Shown here: positions 54,157 to 63,211 of the stretch, in pieces
Layout of the letters: each line of letters begins with the position of its first letter
How positions within the stretch are numbered: position 1 is the first letter of the stretch
Assembly: GCA_041402045.1 (NCBI GenBank)
Contig: JAWKSZ010000028.1
Coordinates: 1-64,000, forward strand
Length of the DNA: 64,000 nt
Origin: JAGQRJ01 sp041402045
GTDB taxonomy: Bacteria; Planctomycetota; J058
Reading direction: 5' to 3'
Position numbers and translations under genes: made by a program
The notes under the pieces: generated by a model
Told to the model about the DNA's origin: nothing
Seen by the model: only the letters and a program-made list of their open reading frames with translations
Database searches by the model: none

Positions 54157-54621
54157 TCAGTCCGCGCGCGGCAGCTTGCGCTTGTGGCTGCGTCCCGTGG
54201 GCTTGCCCCCGTGCATGATCTGGCGGATCTGGCTCAGGGGGTAGCGCCGCCCGCCCTGCATACCCGGGCACTCGGCGGCGTACTCGTCCCAGGTCTCTGG
54301 GCTCTCGAGGACCTCGGGCCAGAACGGGAAGGTGCGGCACTGCACGGGCCGCGCGGGGTAGACCTCGCAGCCCTGGTCGTCGCTCCAGAAGATGCAGTCG
54401 AGGTTCGGCTTCTCGGTGAGCGAGACCCGCCCGTCGCTGGTGCGGCGCACGTAGCGCCGCCCGAACTCCTCCACGTCGAGCTCGAGGAACTCGGCCAGGG
54501 CCTCGACCTCCTCGGCGCCGACCTCGACGTAGCCCGGGTCGGGGCCGCGGCAGCAGTTGCCGCACTGGGTGCAGGTGAAGCGCAGGCCCTCGGCGTACCA
54601 GGGCTCCCCGGGCGCGGTCAC
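54157..54621 (-). CDS. YkgJ-family cysteine-cluster protein
   Basis: The GTG at 54621 overlaps the upstream TGA. The 154-residue product has the YkgJ/Fe-S signature Cys17-x-x-Cys20-x-x-Cys23-Cys24 (FTCTQCGNCC), then CIFWSDDQGCEVYPARPVQCRTFPFWP (split here between two motifs) with Cys residues spaced as in family members. It has a basic C-terminus (KPTGRSHKRKLPRAD). The family is thought to bind zinc or an iron-sulfur cluster; no function is established. It is the last gene of the four-gene minus run. Confidence 0.85.
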   Translation of the reverse strand: MTAPGEPWYAEGLRFTCTQCGNCCRGPDPGYVEVGAEEVEALAEFLELDVEEFGRRYVRRTSDGRVSLTEKPNLDCIFWSDDQGCEVYPARPVQCRTFPFWPEVLESPETWDEYAAECPGMQGGRRYPLSQIRQIMHGGKPTGRSHKRKLPRAD

Positions 54622-57338
54622 GCGCTGGGGACCGCGCGGTGCACGGGCTCCTCGCGGCTGGGCTCGACGGTCAGCGCGAACAGGTCGCTGTCCAGGGCGC
54701 GGGGGCTGCTCACGAAGATCTGGGCGAACTCGCTGTCGAAGGTGCGCAGGAGCTCGAGGAAGGCCTGCTCGCGGCGCTGGTCGGCGGAGACCAGCGGCTC
54801 GTCCAGGAACAGGAACTGCCCGCCGCGGATCCCCCGCGACCCGATCAGCGCCCGGGCCAGGCCCAGGCGCAGCGCGAGCAGCACCTGGTCCGCGGTCCCC
54901 AGCGAGAGCTCGATCAGGCGCACGTAGTCGCCGCGCTCGGGGGAGTAGACCTTGATCTCGAGGTTCTCGTCCACGAGCACGCGGCGGTAGCGGCCCTGGG
55001 TGAGCTGGGGCAGGACCAGCTCGACGTAGCGCGTGATCGCGGGCCCGAAGCGCCCGCGCAGCGAGTCCGCGAGCTCGTCGAGGAGCTGGCTGGCCTCGAG
55101 CAGCACGGTCATGCGCTCCCGGGCCGGGGCCAGGGCGTCGCTCAGCCCGTGGATCTTCTGCTCCAGCGCGACCAGGCGCTTGCGCCCGGTCTCGAGCTGC
55201 TCGCCCCGCGCGCGCTGAGCGTGGAGCGCGGCCTCGGCGTCGATCCGGCCCCGGCGCGCGTCCTCGAAGGCCTCGCGGGCCTCCTCCTCGCGCTGCGCGA
55301 GCTCGCCGTCGCCGAACACGTCGCGCAGCACCTCGCGCTCGCGCTGGCACACGTTGCGCACGTCGGCCGCCGCGGGGCGGGAGTCCCGGGCGCGGGTCAG
55401 CTCGTCGATCCCCGACTGCTGCGTGTAGCGCTCGCGGGCGCCGGGGTCGAGCTGCAGGCTCGCCTCGACCGCGCCGCGCAGCGCCTCCGCCGCCTCGTTC
55501 ACCAGGGTCGGCGCGTCCTGGGCGGCCTCGAGCTCGACCCGCCACCCGGCGGCCTGGGCGCTGGCGCGCTCGACCTCGGCCGCCAGCGCGGCGGCGTCCG
55601 CCGGGGTCGCGGCCTCGGGGTCCGGGGTCACCTTGGGCGCCCCGCCCGGGAACAGGCCGACCAGGGCCTGGTCCAGCTCGGCGCGCACCTCCCGCGCCCG
55701 GGCCGCGGCCTGCTTCGCCACCGAGAGCTGCCCCGCCCCGGCGCGGTAGGCCTCTTGCAGCCGCGCGTCCTCGGCGCGGGTCAGGCGCACGAGCTCGCCC
55801 GCGGTCTCCGAGCGCTCGAGCACGTCGCCCTCGAGCCCTTGGATCCGACCCCAGGCCGCCTCGACCTCCGGCGCGCGCAGGGGCGCGACCCGCTTGCCGA
55901 GCTGCGCCAGGGGCGGGTCGCCGAAGGCGCGGCAGGCCTCGAGCTCGCGCTGGGCGCTGGCGTGGGTCTCGCGCACGCTGGCCAGGCTCTGCTCGGCCTC
56001 GGCGCCTTCGACGCTCGCGGCCTTGCGCTTGAGCGCGCCGAGCACGGTGAGCAGCAGCCCCACCAGGGCCAGCGCCGCCAGGGGCCAGGTCAGGTGCGCG
56101 GGGGTCAGGTCCAGGGTCACGCCCACGCTGGGGAAGCCCAGCTCGCGCGCGCCGAAGGAGAGCGCGGGCTCGCCCGCGGGAACCCGGGTGCACACCGCGG
56201 CCACGCCGCCGCCCAGGAGCAAGACCAGCCCCGCGACGAGGGCCACGGTCCCGCGCTTGAGCGCGCCCGCGGCCCGCTCCTGCGCCGCGGCGAACAGCGC
56301 CTGCCGCGCGCCGAGCCCTTCCCCGGCCGGGTCGAGCTGACGCTCGAGCTCGTGCTGCCGCGCGCGGACCAGCGCGCGCAGCGCCTGGACCTCGCGCTCG
56401 ACGGCCTCCGCCTGCTCCCGCGCCGTGCGCGCGGCCTCGCGCTCGCTCTCGGCGCCGGCCGCCTGCTCGCAGCGCGCGACCAGGGCCTCCGCGCCGCGCT
56501 CGAGCTCGTGCAGACGCTTGACGGTGTGGATCAGGCTCTGGCGGTGGAGCGAGGCCACCACCGCCTGTTCGAGCCGCGCCAAGGCCTGGCGCCGCTCGCG
56601 GGCCGCGGCGCAGGCCTTCCCCGCGCGGTCCCAGGCGGCGCGGCGCGCGCTCTCCTCGCCCCGGCTCAGCCCCAGGGCGCGCTCCGCCTCCTCCTGGGCG
56701 TGAGCGTGGGCGGCGAGCTCGTCGCGGATCGGGAGCGCCTCCGTGCGCAGGGCCTCGGCCACCGCCAGGTCCTGCTGCAGCGTGCGCGTGCGCTCGCTGA
56801 GCTCGACCAGCTCGCCGCCGAGGTGCTCCCGCGCGCGGCCGAGGGTCGTGATCCCGAGCATGTCCTGCACGATCCGCCGCGCGTTGTCGCGGGAGTCGCG
56901 CTGCAGCAGGTCGAGCTCGTGCTGGGCCACGTAGAAGCTGTAGCGGAAGGTCGAGAAGTCGAAGCCGAGGAGCTCGCGCAGCTTGGCGCTGACCGGCCCG
57001 GGCTCCGCGGCCAGGGGCTCGCCGTCGGCGTCGTGGAGCGTGGCCTCGAACTCGCCCCGGCGCCCGACGCGGCGGCGGACCACGTAGCGCCCCTTGTCCG
57101 GGACCTCGATCTCGATCTCGGTGCGGCACTCGTCCTTGTCCCAGTGGATCGCCTGGGAGGGGTCGGTGTTCTCGGTGCGCACCGTGCGCCCGAAGATCGA
57201 GAAGGCGATCGCCTCGCCGATCGTGGTCTTGCCCGCCTCGTTCTCGCCGTGGATCGCGATCACGCCCCGGGGGAGCTCGGCGAGCTCGAGCTCCTCGTAG
57301 CGCATGAACCCGCTGGCCTTGAGCCGCCGCACGATCAT
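54618..57338 (-). CDS. YhaN/SbcC-like AAA ATPase with coiled coil and two central membrane helices
   Basis: The 906-residue SMC-type ATPase has N-terminal Walker A GENEAGKTT (residues 31-39) and VRRLKASGFMRYEELEL as in YhaN/RecF-type proteins. Long coiled coils (about 175-355 and 440-760) follow. Two membrane-like segments lie in the middle (about 361-383 and 411-434), a feature of YhaN. The C-terminal signature is LIELSLGTADQVLLALRLGLARAL (split) and Walker B is QFLFLDEPLVSADQRR. In Bacillus, YhaN works with the nuclease YhaO (SbcD-like) in DNA repair, but no such nuclease gene is adjacent here. It overlaps both neighbours by 4 bases. Confidence 0.88.
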   Translation of the reverse strand: MIVRRLKASGFMRYEELELAELPRGVIAIHGENEAGKTTIGEAIAFSIFGRTVRTENTDPSQAIHWDKDECRTEIEIEVPDKGRYVVRRRVGRRGEFEATLHDADGEPLAAEPGPVSAKLRELLGFDFSTFRYSFYVAQHELDLLQRDSRDNARRIVQDMLGITTLGRAREHLGGELVELSERTRTLQQDLAVAEALRTEALPIRDELAAHAHAQEEAERALGLSRGEESARRAAWDRAGKACAAARERRQALARLEQAVVASLHRQSLIHTVKRLHELERGAEALVARCEQAAGAESEREAARTAREQAEAVEREVQALRALVRARQHELERQLDPAGEGLGARQALFAAAQERAAGALKRGTVALVAGLVLLLGGGVAAVCTRVPAGEPALSFGARELGFPSVGVTLDLTPAHLTWPLAALALVGLLLTVLGALKRKAASVEGAEAEQSLASVRETHASAQRELEACRAFGDPPLAQLGKRVAPLRAPEVEAAWGRIQGLEGDVLERSETAGELVRLTRAEDARLQEAYRAGAGQLSVAKQAAARAREVRAELDQALVGLFPGGAPKVTPDPEAATPADAAALAAEVERASAQAAGWRVELEAAQDAPTLVNEAAEALRGAVEASLQLDPGARERYTQQSGIDELTRARDSRPAAADVRNVCQREREVLRDVFGDGELAQREEEAREAFEDARRGRIDAEAALHAQRARGEQLETGRKRLVALEQKIHGLSDALAPARERMTVLLEASQLLDELADSLRGRFGPAITRYVELVLPQLTQGRYRRVLVDENLEIKVYSPERGDYVRLIELSLGTADQVLLALRLGLARALIGSRGIRGGQFLFLDEPLVSADQRREQAFLELLRTFDSEFAQIFVSSPRALDSDLFALTVEPSREEPVHRAVPSA

Positions 57339-57658
57339 CGGGCCTCCTCGCTGGCGCGGGCGCCCATGACCTGCCGGATCGCGCGCACGCCCTCCTCGAG
57401 CGCGGCCTGGACCAGCCCCGCCTTCTCGGTCTCGTTCAGGCGCACGAGGGTCTGGATCCGCTTCTCGCCGAAGGCGCGCAGCTCGTCGACGGGCACGCGG
57501 ATCTCGAGGCAGTCGAAGGCGCCCTGGAGCGCCGACGGCGCGTCCTCGTCGCCGTCGTCGCCGTCGGCGATCCGGCCCTCGTCGGAGTTGAGGACGACCA
57601 TGGGCGACTCGCCCTCGTCGTCGTCGGCAAGGTCGTGCTCGGTCTCGGGCTCGCTCAC
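57335..57658 (-). CDS. Small acidic hypothetical protein upstream of YhaN-like gene
   Basis: The GTG at 57658 gives 107 residues. The first 45 are strongly acidic (EHDLADDDEGESP, DGDDGDEDAP). The remainder is a helical-looking domain (QGAFDCLEIRVPVDELRAF, KRIQTLVRLNETEKAGLVQAALEEGVRAIRQVM, given in parts). I do not recognise it. Its stop overlaps the ATG of the ATPase, so it is translationally coupled and likely a partner or regulator. A nuclease subunit would be expected in this position. Confidence 0.7.
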   Translation of the reverse strand: MSEPETEHDLADDDEGESPMVVLNSDEGRIADGDDGDEDAPSALQGAFDCLEIRVPVDELRAFGEKRIQTLVRLNETEKAGLVQAALEEGVRAIRQVMGARASEEAR

Positions 57659-57677
57659 GCGCCCCTCCTCGGACTGG

Positions 57678-58466
57678 CTAGAACTCGACCACCGCCCCGT
57701 CGGGAGAGACGGCGAACCCGTGGCTGAAGGGGGCGTCGCCCGCGCGACCGAACACCCACTGCTCGCCGTGACGAGCGCGGTGGCTGAACTCGACGGTGCG
57801 GCTGCCCTTGACCGCGCGCAGCCGGGCCAGGGCGCCCTGGGCGTCGGCCACGGCGTGGTCCTTGGCGTCGCCGCTGGCCAGCGGGCGCGCGCCCTCGAGC
57901 TTCTTCCCCAGCGCGTCGGCGGCGGCGGCGTCGCCCTCGGCCTCGGCGGGCAGCGCGCTGGCGCCCAGGATCTCGACCCCGGTGGCCACGAAGCTGACCA
58001 CGGTCTGCGGGCCCTCGATCTCCTTGGCCTTCTCCGGGTCGCCGCCCTCCTCGGCGTAGTGCTTGGCGACCTCCTCCGAGATCGTCTCGGCCTTGGCCAC
58101 CCCCTGCACGATCACGTCGCGCCCGCTGGAGTCGCGGGGCACGAAGAACCCGTAGTCCTTGAACTTGATCCGGACCTCGGCCTCGCCGTCGCGCAGGACC
58201 ATCCAGCAGCCCTTCTTGCGGCACACGTCCTGGATCCGCCCCTCGAGCCGGATCGTCTTGCCCGCGTAGTCGTCGGGGCTGGTGTAGACGGCCTTGAGCG
58301 CGGGGCCCTGCTCGAGGGTCACCCCCTCGCCGTAGACCCCGGCGGGGGCGCCCAGCGCCGGGAGGCCCTGCTTCTTCTTTGCGGGCTGGCTGGTCGGGCG
58401 CGAGTCCTGAGCGCCGGCGACGCCGACGAGCGAGAGGCACAGGGAGAGGGTCAGGGCGCGGATCAT
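57678..58466 (-). CDS. Secreted DUF4920 protein
   Basis: ATG 58466 gives 262 residues with a signal peptide (MIRALTLSLCLSLVGVAGAQ). DUF4920 spans about residues 38-165: GEGVTLEQGPALKAVYTSPDDYAGKTIRLEGRI (parts), DVCRKKGCWMVLRD, IKFKDYGFFVPRD, GVAKAETISEEVAKHYAEEGG. The CRKKGCWM motif is the family's conserved cysteine pair. DUF4920 has an OB-like fold of unknown function, usually periplasmic. The last 90 residues are unassigned. It lies 19 bases before the small acidic gene, so it may lead this run. Confidence 0.85.
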   Translation of the reverse strand: MIRALTLSLCLSLVGVAGAQDSRPTSQPAKKKQGLPALGAPAGVYGEGVTLEQGPALKAVYTSPDDYAGKTIRLEGRIQDVCRKKGCWMVLRDGEAEVRIKFKDYGFFVPRDSSGRDVIVQGVAKAETISEEVAKHYAEEGGDPEKAKEIEGPQTVVSFVATGVEILGASALPAEAEGDAAAADALGKKLEGARPLASGDAKDHAVADAQGALARLRAVKGSRTVEFSHRARHGEQWVFGRAGDAPFSHGFAVSPDGAVVEF

Positions 58467-58620
58467 GGGGTCCTCCAGAGCGCGACAGCTTCGCATGAAA
58501 CTCTCCCCCCCGCACCCCGCGCGGCGGCGCGCGCCCGGGGGCAAGGACTTCGCCCCACAGCGCTTGAACCCCCCGCAGTGCATTGCCATCGTGCGTCAGG
58601 GACGGGAAGAGGAAGCTCAC

Positions 58621-60750
58621 GTGAACAAGCGGATCGCGAAGGTACGGGCCCTGGTGGCCTGGACGGTGGGGGCTGCGCTCGTGGGCCTGGGCGGACTCGG
58701 CGCCCAGGGCTGCAGCGGCGGCGGGGGCGGCGGCGGCGGCGGGTCTACGGCCCCGGCGCCGACGGTCAGCGCGCCCGCCCAGGGCGCCTTCGTGGGCCAG
58801 GTCGTCGACCAGAACAACGCCCCGGTCTCGAACGCCGTGGTCTCGGTCGACGGCGTGAGCACGACCACCGACGCCAGCGGGCGCTTCGCGCTGAACTCGA
58901 CGCCGGTGGTGACCGCGGCGGCGACGGTCGGCGGGCGGGTCACCGCCGCCGCCAGCGCCAACGTCCCGGTGGGCGTGGTCGGCCCCGGCGTCGACTCCGC
59001 CGAGGTCAGCGTGACCTTCGCCGACGGCCAGATCCCCGCGATCTCGGTGTTCCGCCCCTCGATCGTGGCCGGCCTGGATATCGCCAAGCCCTGCGACGGC
59101 GGCGACTACGTCGTGCCCACCGCCTGCCAGAACCCGTTCCTCGCGGTCGAGGGCTACGCGTCCTTGACCACCCGCGAGCGCCTGCGCCACGACATTTGCC
59201 TCCTGATCGACCGCTCGGGCTCGACGGACCAGCCGGTGCCCTTCGCCGTGGGCGACGCCGCGACCCCGGACACCGTGCTCGGCGCGGAGATCGAGGCCGC
59301 GCGCTGCTTCGTGGACTCGCTCCCGCCCCAGAGCAAGATCCGCCTGGCGGTGGTCGCCTTCAGCGACCAGGGCCGGACCCAGGTCGTCCAGGGCTTCACC
59401 AACGCCATGCCCCAGGTGAAGAACGCCCTGACCTCGATCCTCAACGACCCGACCCGCGGCGGCTCGAACTTCGCCGAAGGCATAGACGCCGTGCGCTCGG
59501 CCTTCGCGACCCTGGACGCGGGCAACTCGGCGGCGCTGTCCGACGACGCCGGCGGCGAGGTGCGGGTGCTCCCCAAGCGGATCTGCCTGATGCTCACCGA
59601 CGGGATCCCGACCGCGCCCTTCGCCTCGAACCTGAGCCAGGAGCGCGAGGACCGGGTGGCGGCGATCGAGGCGGCGCGCCGCGCCGCCCAGGATCAGATC
59701 GCGATTCACGGCTACGCCCTGATCCGCCAGAACGACCCCCAGGGCCCGCTGAGCACGCTGCCCCAGGTCTCGGCGATCACCGGCGGCGAGTACACCCGGA
59801 TCGAGGACGAGAGCCAGCTCCAGGCCGCGCTGTGCTCGCGCTCCTTCACCCAGGTGATCGAGGTCAAGGTGCGCAACCAGCAGATCGGCGGGTCCGAGGT
59901 CACGGCCAAGGTCGCCCCCGACGGCTTCTTCTCGGTGGAGGTCCCGGTCACGCTCCTCGGCCAGGACCGCGCGACCAACACCCTCGAGGTCGAGGTCTCG
60001 CCGCTCCTGCTCAGCCAGCGCCTGGTCAAGACCCTGACCGTGGAGCTGCACAAGGAGTCCGTGGTCGGGACCAACGACTTCAGCCAGATCTCGCTGCAGC
60101 CGGTGAGCAGCGCCGGGGTCAAGACCCCCAGCGGCGACGACCCGGGCAACGACCTCCTGCGCCAGTTCCTCGTGGCGCAGTTCCCCGACGCGCTGCAGGT
60201 GCGCGGGGTCGAGAGCTTCTCGGTGGCCGGCCCCAGCGGGAACCAGGTCAGCGTGCAGGTCGACCTCGTGTTCGAGGACGCCGGGTTCAGCTCGGACTTC
60301 GGCTACTTCGTGTTCGACCCCATGAACCCGCCGACCACGGTCCAGCAGGCGCTGCAGAGCGCGGTCACGATCTTCAACACCGCGGGGATCGGGGGCGGGG
60401 CGCAGGCCGACGGCGCGCGGCGCTTCACCGCGAACTTCCCCGCCGGGACCACCGTCGGCTTCTTCGTGATCCCCAACGACACCCTGGTCCGAGCCAAGGC
60501 GGGCAACGCCAAGAACGACCCGCTGTTCACGCTCTCCTCGCTGAACCCGGGCAACCTCGGTCAGGTGCTGAACTTCACCAGCGCCAACGGGCGGGTGGGC
60601 GCGAGCCCGGCGAACCCCAACTCGCTGGTGTTCGCCTTCGAGGACCTCGCGATCGGCGCGCGCAAGTCGAGCGACCGCGACTTCAACGACGTGGTGTTCA
60701 CGGTCTCGAGCCAGGTGCGCCCGCGCCCGACCGCGATCATTTGCCGGTAG
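58621..60750 (+). CDS. Lipoprotein with von Willebrand A domain and DUF4114 (LruC-like) C-terminus
   Basis: The GTG at 58621 has GAGGAAG upstream. The 709-residue protein has a lipobox (LGGLGAQG-Cys31) followed by poly-Gly. A carboxypeptidase-regulatory-like fold lies at about 55-125 (GQVVDQNNAPVSNAVVSVDG). The VWA domain is at about 190-410 with MIDAS Asp197-x-Ser-Gly-Ser201 (LLIDRSGS), Thr and the Asp of LMLTDG. Then follows a beta-rich part. The C-terminal DUF4114 (about 545-705) ends FEDLAIGARKSSDRDFNDVVFTV. This looks like a surface metal-dependent adhesin. A perfect hairpin follows the stop. Confidence 0.88.
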   Translation: MNKRIAKVRALVAWTVGAALVGLGGLGAQGCSGGGGGGGGGSTAPAPTVSAPAQGAFVGQVVDQNNAPVSNAVVSVDGVSTTTDASGRFALNSTPVVTAAATVGGRVTAAASANVPVGVVGPGVDSAEVSVTFADGQIPAISVFRPSIVAGLDIAKPCDGGDYVVPTACQNPFLAVEGYASLTTRERLRHDICLLIDRSGSTDQPVPFAVGDAATPDTVLGAEIEAARCFVDSLPPQSKIRLAVVAFSDQGRTQVVQGFTNAMPQVKNALTSILNDPTRGGSNFAEGIDAVRSAFATLDAGNSAALSDDAGGEVRVLPKRICLMLTDGIPTAPFASNLSQEREDRVAAIEAARRAAQDQIAIHGYALIRQNDPQGPLSTLPQVSAITGGEYTRIEDESQLQAALCSRSFTQVIEVKVRNQQIGGSEVTAKVAPDGFFSVEVPVTLLGQDRATNTLEVEVSPLLLSQRLVKTLTVELHKESVVGTNDFSQISLQPVSSAGVKTPSGDDPGNDLLRQFLVAQFPDALQVRGVESFSVAGPSGNQVSVQVDLVFEDAGFSSDFGYFVFDPMNPPTTVQQALQSAVTIFNTAGIGGGAQADGARRFTANFPAGTTVGFFVIPNDTLVRAKAGNAKNDPLFTLSSLNPGNLGQVLNFTSANGRVGASPANPNSLVFAFEDLAIGARKSSDRDFNDVVFTVSSQVRPRPTAIICR

Positions 60751-60771
60751 GCCTCGGGCTCGCTCCGGCCT

Positions 60772-60802
60772 GCGCGCGCCCGCCTCCCCGGCGGGCGCGC
60801 GC
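60772..60802 (+). terminator. 13-bp GC hairpin, candidate terminator
   Basis: GCGCGCGCCCGCC (60772-60784) pairs perfectly with 60790-60802 around a TCCCC loop, starting 22 bases after the VWA lipoprotein stop. There is no T-run downstream, as is common for such high-GC genomes. It probably terminates that transcript before the next gene, whose GTG is at 60840. Confidence 0.65.
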
Positions 60803-60839
60803 GTGTACGGGCTACACTCGGCGCGGAAGGGGACCCAGG

Positions 60840-61985
60840 GTGAGCACCGACCGGGCCTGGCGCGACGCCGAGCGCGAGCTGGGGGCGACCCCCACCGACG
60901 CCGCGGGGTGGGTCCGCCTCAGCCACGCCCAGGAGCGCGCGGGCGCCCTGGGAGCGGCCGGCGAGTCCGCGCTCCGTGCCGCCGCCCTCGACCCGGACCC
61001 CGCGACCGTCGCGCGGGCGCGCGCCCTGGGCTGGCACGGCTTCTGGCCCGCCCCCACGGGGCCCGGGGCCGCGCGCCGCAGCCCGCTCGAGGGCCCCGCG
61101 GAGGGGGTCCTGCGCTGGCGCGCGCGGCTGCCCCGCGCGGTGGGCGGGGCGCCGCTGGTGAGCTTCACGGGGGACGTCGTGCTCACCGGGGCCAGCGCCG
61201 GGCTCTTGATCCGGAGCCCCGAGGGCCCGGTCCAGGAGCTCGACGACTGGGACGCGCGGCGTGAGCCCGTGCTCTACGGCGACGCGGCGGGCGCCCTCGA
61301 CCCGGCGCGGCTGCGGATCGGACGCGGCGCGGTGTGGGCCACGGCGATCGGCCCCCGACGGATCTACGCCCACGACGGCGCGACGGTGCTCGCGCTCAGC
61401 GCGGAGACCTACGTCGAGTGGCGCGCCCCCTTCGACGTGCTGCAGCTCGTGGCCGGGCCCGGCGGCCCGCTGCTCGCGACCCAGGCCGCGGTGGTCGCGC
61501 TCGACCCCCAGGGGGAGCCGCGCTGGCGCACCCCCGTGTCGCGGGCGCTCCTCGCCCGGGGGAGCCTGGCGCGCGCCCCGGGGGGCGTGCTCGTGGCGGG
61601 TCCCAAGGGCGCGAGCTGCCTGGACCCCGCGAGCGGCGAGCTCCGCTGGCGCGCGCAGGCGGAGGTCTCCCAGGGGTTGGTGGCGCTGGACGAGGCGCGC
61701 GCGTTCCTCGCGCAGCGTCAGCACGGGCTGGCCGCCCGCGGGCTCGAGGACGGGCGCGTGCACTGGACGCGCCCGGACCTCTCGGGGATCGCGGCGCTCC
61801 TGCGCGCGGGGGACGCGCAGCTGCTCGTGCTGCGCTCGGCGCAGGTCCTGAGCCTGGACGCCGCCAGCGGCGAGACCCGCTGGGCGCTGGCCCCGACGGT
61901 GACGCGTCCCCTGAGCGGCCTGGGGCTCGGGCCCGCCGGGCAGGCCTACGTCGCCGCCGGCCGCGAGCTGCTCGCCCTGGGCTAA
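60840..61985 (+). CDS. PQQ-like beta-propeller protein with N-terminal TPR-like helices
   Basis: The GTG at 60840 gives 381 residues. The N-terminal 65 residues read as a TPR-like helix set (SHAQERAGALGAAGESALRAAALDPDPATVARA, in parts). The rest is a propeller of PQQ/WD type with repeated WRA/W-T strands: GVLRWRARLPRA, EPRWRTPVSRALL, GELRWRAQAEV, GRVHWTRPDL, GETRWALAP. No signal peptide is visible, so it is probably cytoplasmic. There is no catalytic motif. Its role is unknown, perhaps as a scaffold. Confidence 0.75.
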   Translation: MSTDRAWRDAERELGATPTDAAGWVRLSHAQERAGALGAAGESALRAAALDPDPATVARARALGWHGFWPAPTGPGAARRSPLEGPAEGVLRWRARLPRAVGGAPLVSFTGDVVLTGASAGLLIRSPEGPVQELDDWDARREPVLYGDAAGALDPARLRIGRGAVWATAIGPRRIYAHDGATVLALSAETYVEWRAPFDVLQLVAGPGGPLLATQAAVVALDPQGEPRWRTPVSRALLARGSLARAPGGVLVAGPKGASCLDPASGELRWRAQAEVSQGLVALDEARAFLAQRQHGLAARGLEDGRVHWTRPDLSGIAALLRAGDAQLLVLRSAQVLSLDAASGETRWALAPTVTRPLSGLGLGPAGQAYVAAGRELLALG

Positions 61986-62052
61986 TCCGCTCCGTGTGGG
62001 TCCCGTATGGGGCTCCCGCGGACCTGGTAGCGTTACCCTCGAGGAGGCTTCC

Positions 62053-62472
62053 ATGAAGCGCAACGAGTCGATTCAGAAGGTCATGACTACGAAGCTCGTG
62101 ACCGTGCACACCGCCATGAAGGTCAGCGAGGCCCGGCGCACCCTGGCCGAAGGCAGCTTTCACCACTTGCCCGTGGTCAGCGGCGACGAGCTGGTCGGGT
62201 TGATCAGCGCCAGCGACCTGACCAAGGTCGAGATCGCGGGCTGGGGCACCGACCGCCGCTCGCTGGACGCGGTGCTCGACCACCAGTTCACGATCACCGA
62301 CCTCATGACCAAGGACGTCGAGACCCTGCCCACGAGCGCCAAGGTCAAGGACGCGGCGAACCTCCTGGCCGAGGGTCGCTTCCACTCGGTGCCCGTCGTC
62401 GACGAGCACAAGAACCTCAAGGGCCTGGTCACCTCGACCGACCTGATCCGCTACCTCGCCGACCAGTTTTGA
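62053..62472 (+). CDS. CBS-domain pair protein
   Basis: ATG 62053 has GAGGAGG upstream. The 139-residue product consists of two CBS motifs: residues about 8-65 (VMTTKLVTVHTAMKVSEARRTL, HHLPVVSGDELVGLISASDL) and 78-137 (LMTKDVETLPTSAKVKDAANLL, HSVPVVDEHKNLKGLVTSTDLIRYL). Paired CBS domains bind adenosine nucleotides. A stand-alone CBS protein usually regulates a partner enzyme or transporter, which is not identifiable here. Confidence 0.93.
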   Translation: MKRNESIQKVMTTKLVTVHTAMKVSEARRTLAEGSFHHLPVVSGDELVGLISASDLTKVEIAGWGTDRRSLDAVLDHQFTITDLMTKDVETLPTSAKVKDAANLLAEGRFHSVPVVDEHKNLKGLVTSTDLIRYLADQF

Positions 62473-62492
62473 CCTGAGCGGCCGCTCGCGGG

Positions 62493-63167
62493 CTACTTGG
62501 CGGGGGTGTAGCCCGCGCGGCCGACGTAGATCTCGTCGCGCTTGATCCCCTCGGGCCCGATCCACTCGGAGTGGTAGCCGATCCCTTGGGTCGAGCCCTG
62601 GCTCGACCAGTAGGTCAGGCCCACGATCTCGCCGCGCTTGTAGATCCAGTTCACGAACACGGCCTGGTGCCCGCTCCCCGAGTGGCGCCAGAACTGCACG
62701 AAGTCGCCGGCGCGGGCGTCCTCGAGCTTGGTGATCGCCCAGCCCAGCTCGAGCGAGCTGAGGCCGTACTGGCAGAGCTTGCGCCGCTCGGGCGCCTGCT
62801 TGGAGTCGCCGAAGAAGCGCAGGAGCATTTCGGCCAGGGTGTCGCCGTCGATCGAGGGCAGCGGCTTGCCGCCGCCGGCGTGGAGCAGCGCGCGCACGTA
62901 GACCTCGTAGGTCAGCCCGCAGCAGTAGCAGCGCCCCTCGGGGTCGCCCTTGGCCAGCACCCGCTCGCCCCAGCGCACGTCCTGGGTCACGCCCTTCCAG
63001 CCCCCGGACTTGGGCCAGTGGTAGCGGTGCTGCCCGTTGAGCGGGTAGCTCTGGACCACCGCGAGCACGTGCTCGTTGAGCGGGACGAGGCTCCCGTCGG
63101 GGGCCTCGACCTCCTGGGCGCTGGCGACCCCCAGCGCGACCACGATCCCCAGGGCGACGTTGCGCAT
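62493..63167 (-). CDS. Secreted NlpC/P60-CHAP-like cysteine hydrolase
   Basis: ATG 63167 gives 224 residues with a signal peptide (MRNVALGIVVALGVASAQ). A cysteine-hydrolase fold is suggested by Cys83 at the start of a helix (CYCCGLTYEVYVRALL, matching the C-G-x-x-Y-x-Y of NlpC/P60) and His167 in HSGSGHQAVFVNW. The region GDFVQFW is the usual strand before the His. It probably cleaves peptidoglycan peptides or related amides in the periplasm. The fold is inferred from motif only. It is convergent with the CBS gene. Confidence 0.7.
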   Translation of the reverse strand: MRNVALGIVVALGVASAQEVEAPDGSLVPLNEHVLAVVQSYPLNGQHRYHWPKSGGWKGVTQDVRWGERVLAKGDPEGRCYCCGLTYEVYVRALLHAGGGKPLPSIDGDTLAEMLLRFFGDSKQAPERRKLCQYGLSSLELGWAITKLEDARAGDFVQFWRHSGSGHQAVFVNWIYKRGEIVGLTYWSSQGSTQGIGYHSEWIGPEGIKRDEIYVGRAGYTPAK

Positions 63168-63211
63168 GCTGCACCTCCGCGGGCCCGAGGATACCCCAGG
63201 CCCCGCGCAGG

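Noticed and set aside
54639..61985. A 2448-codon plus-strand open frame spanning several genes
   Set aside because: It is antisense to the YhaN-like operon and out of frame with the VWA gene. Only its last part, from the GTG at 60840, is a real gene.
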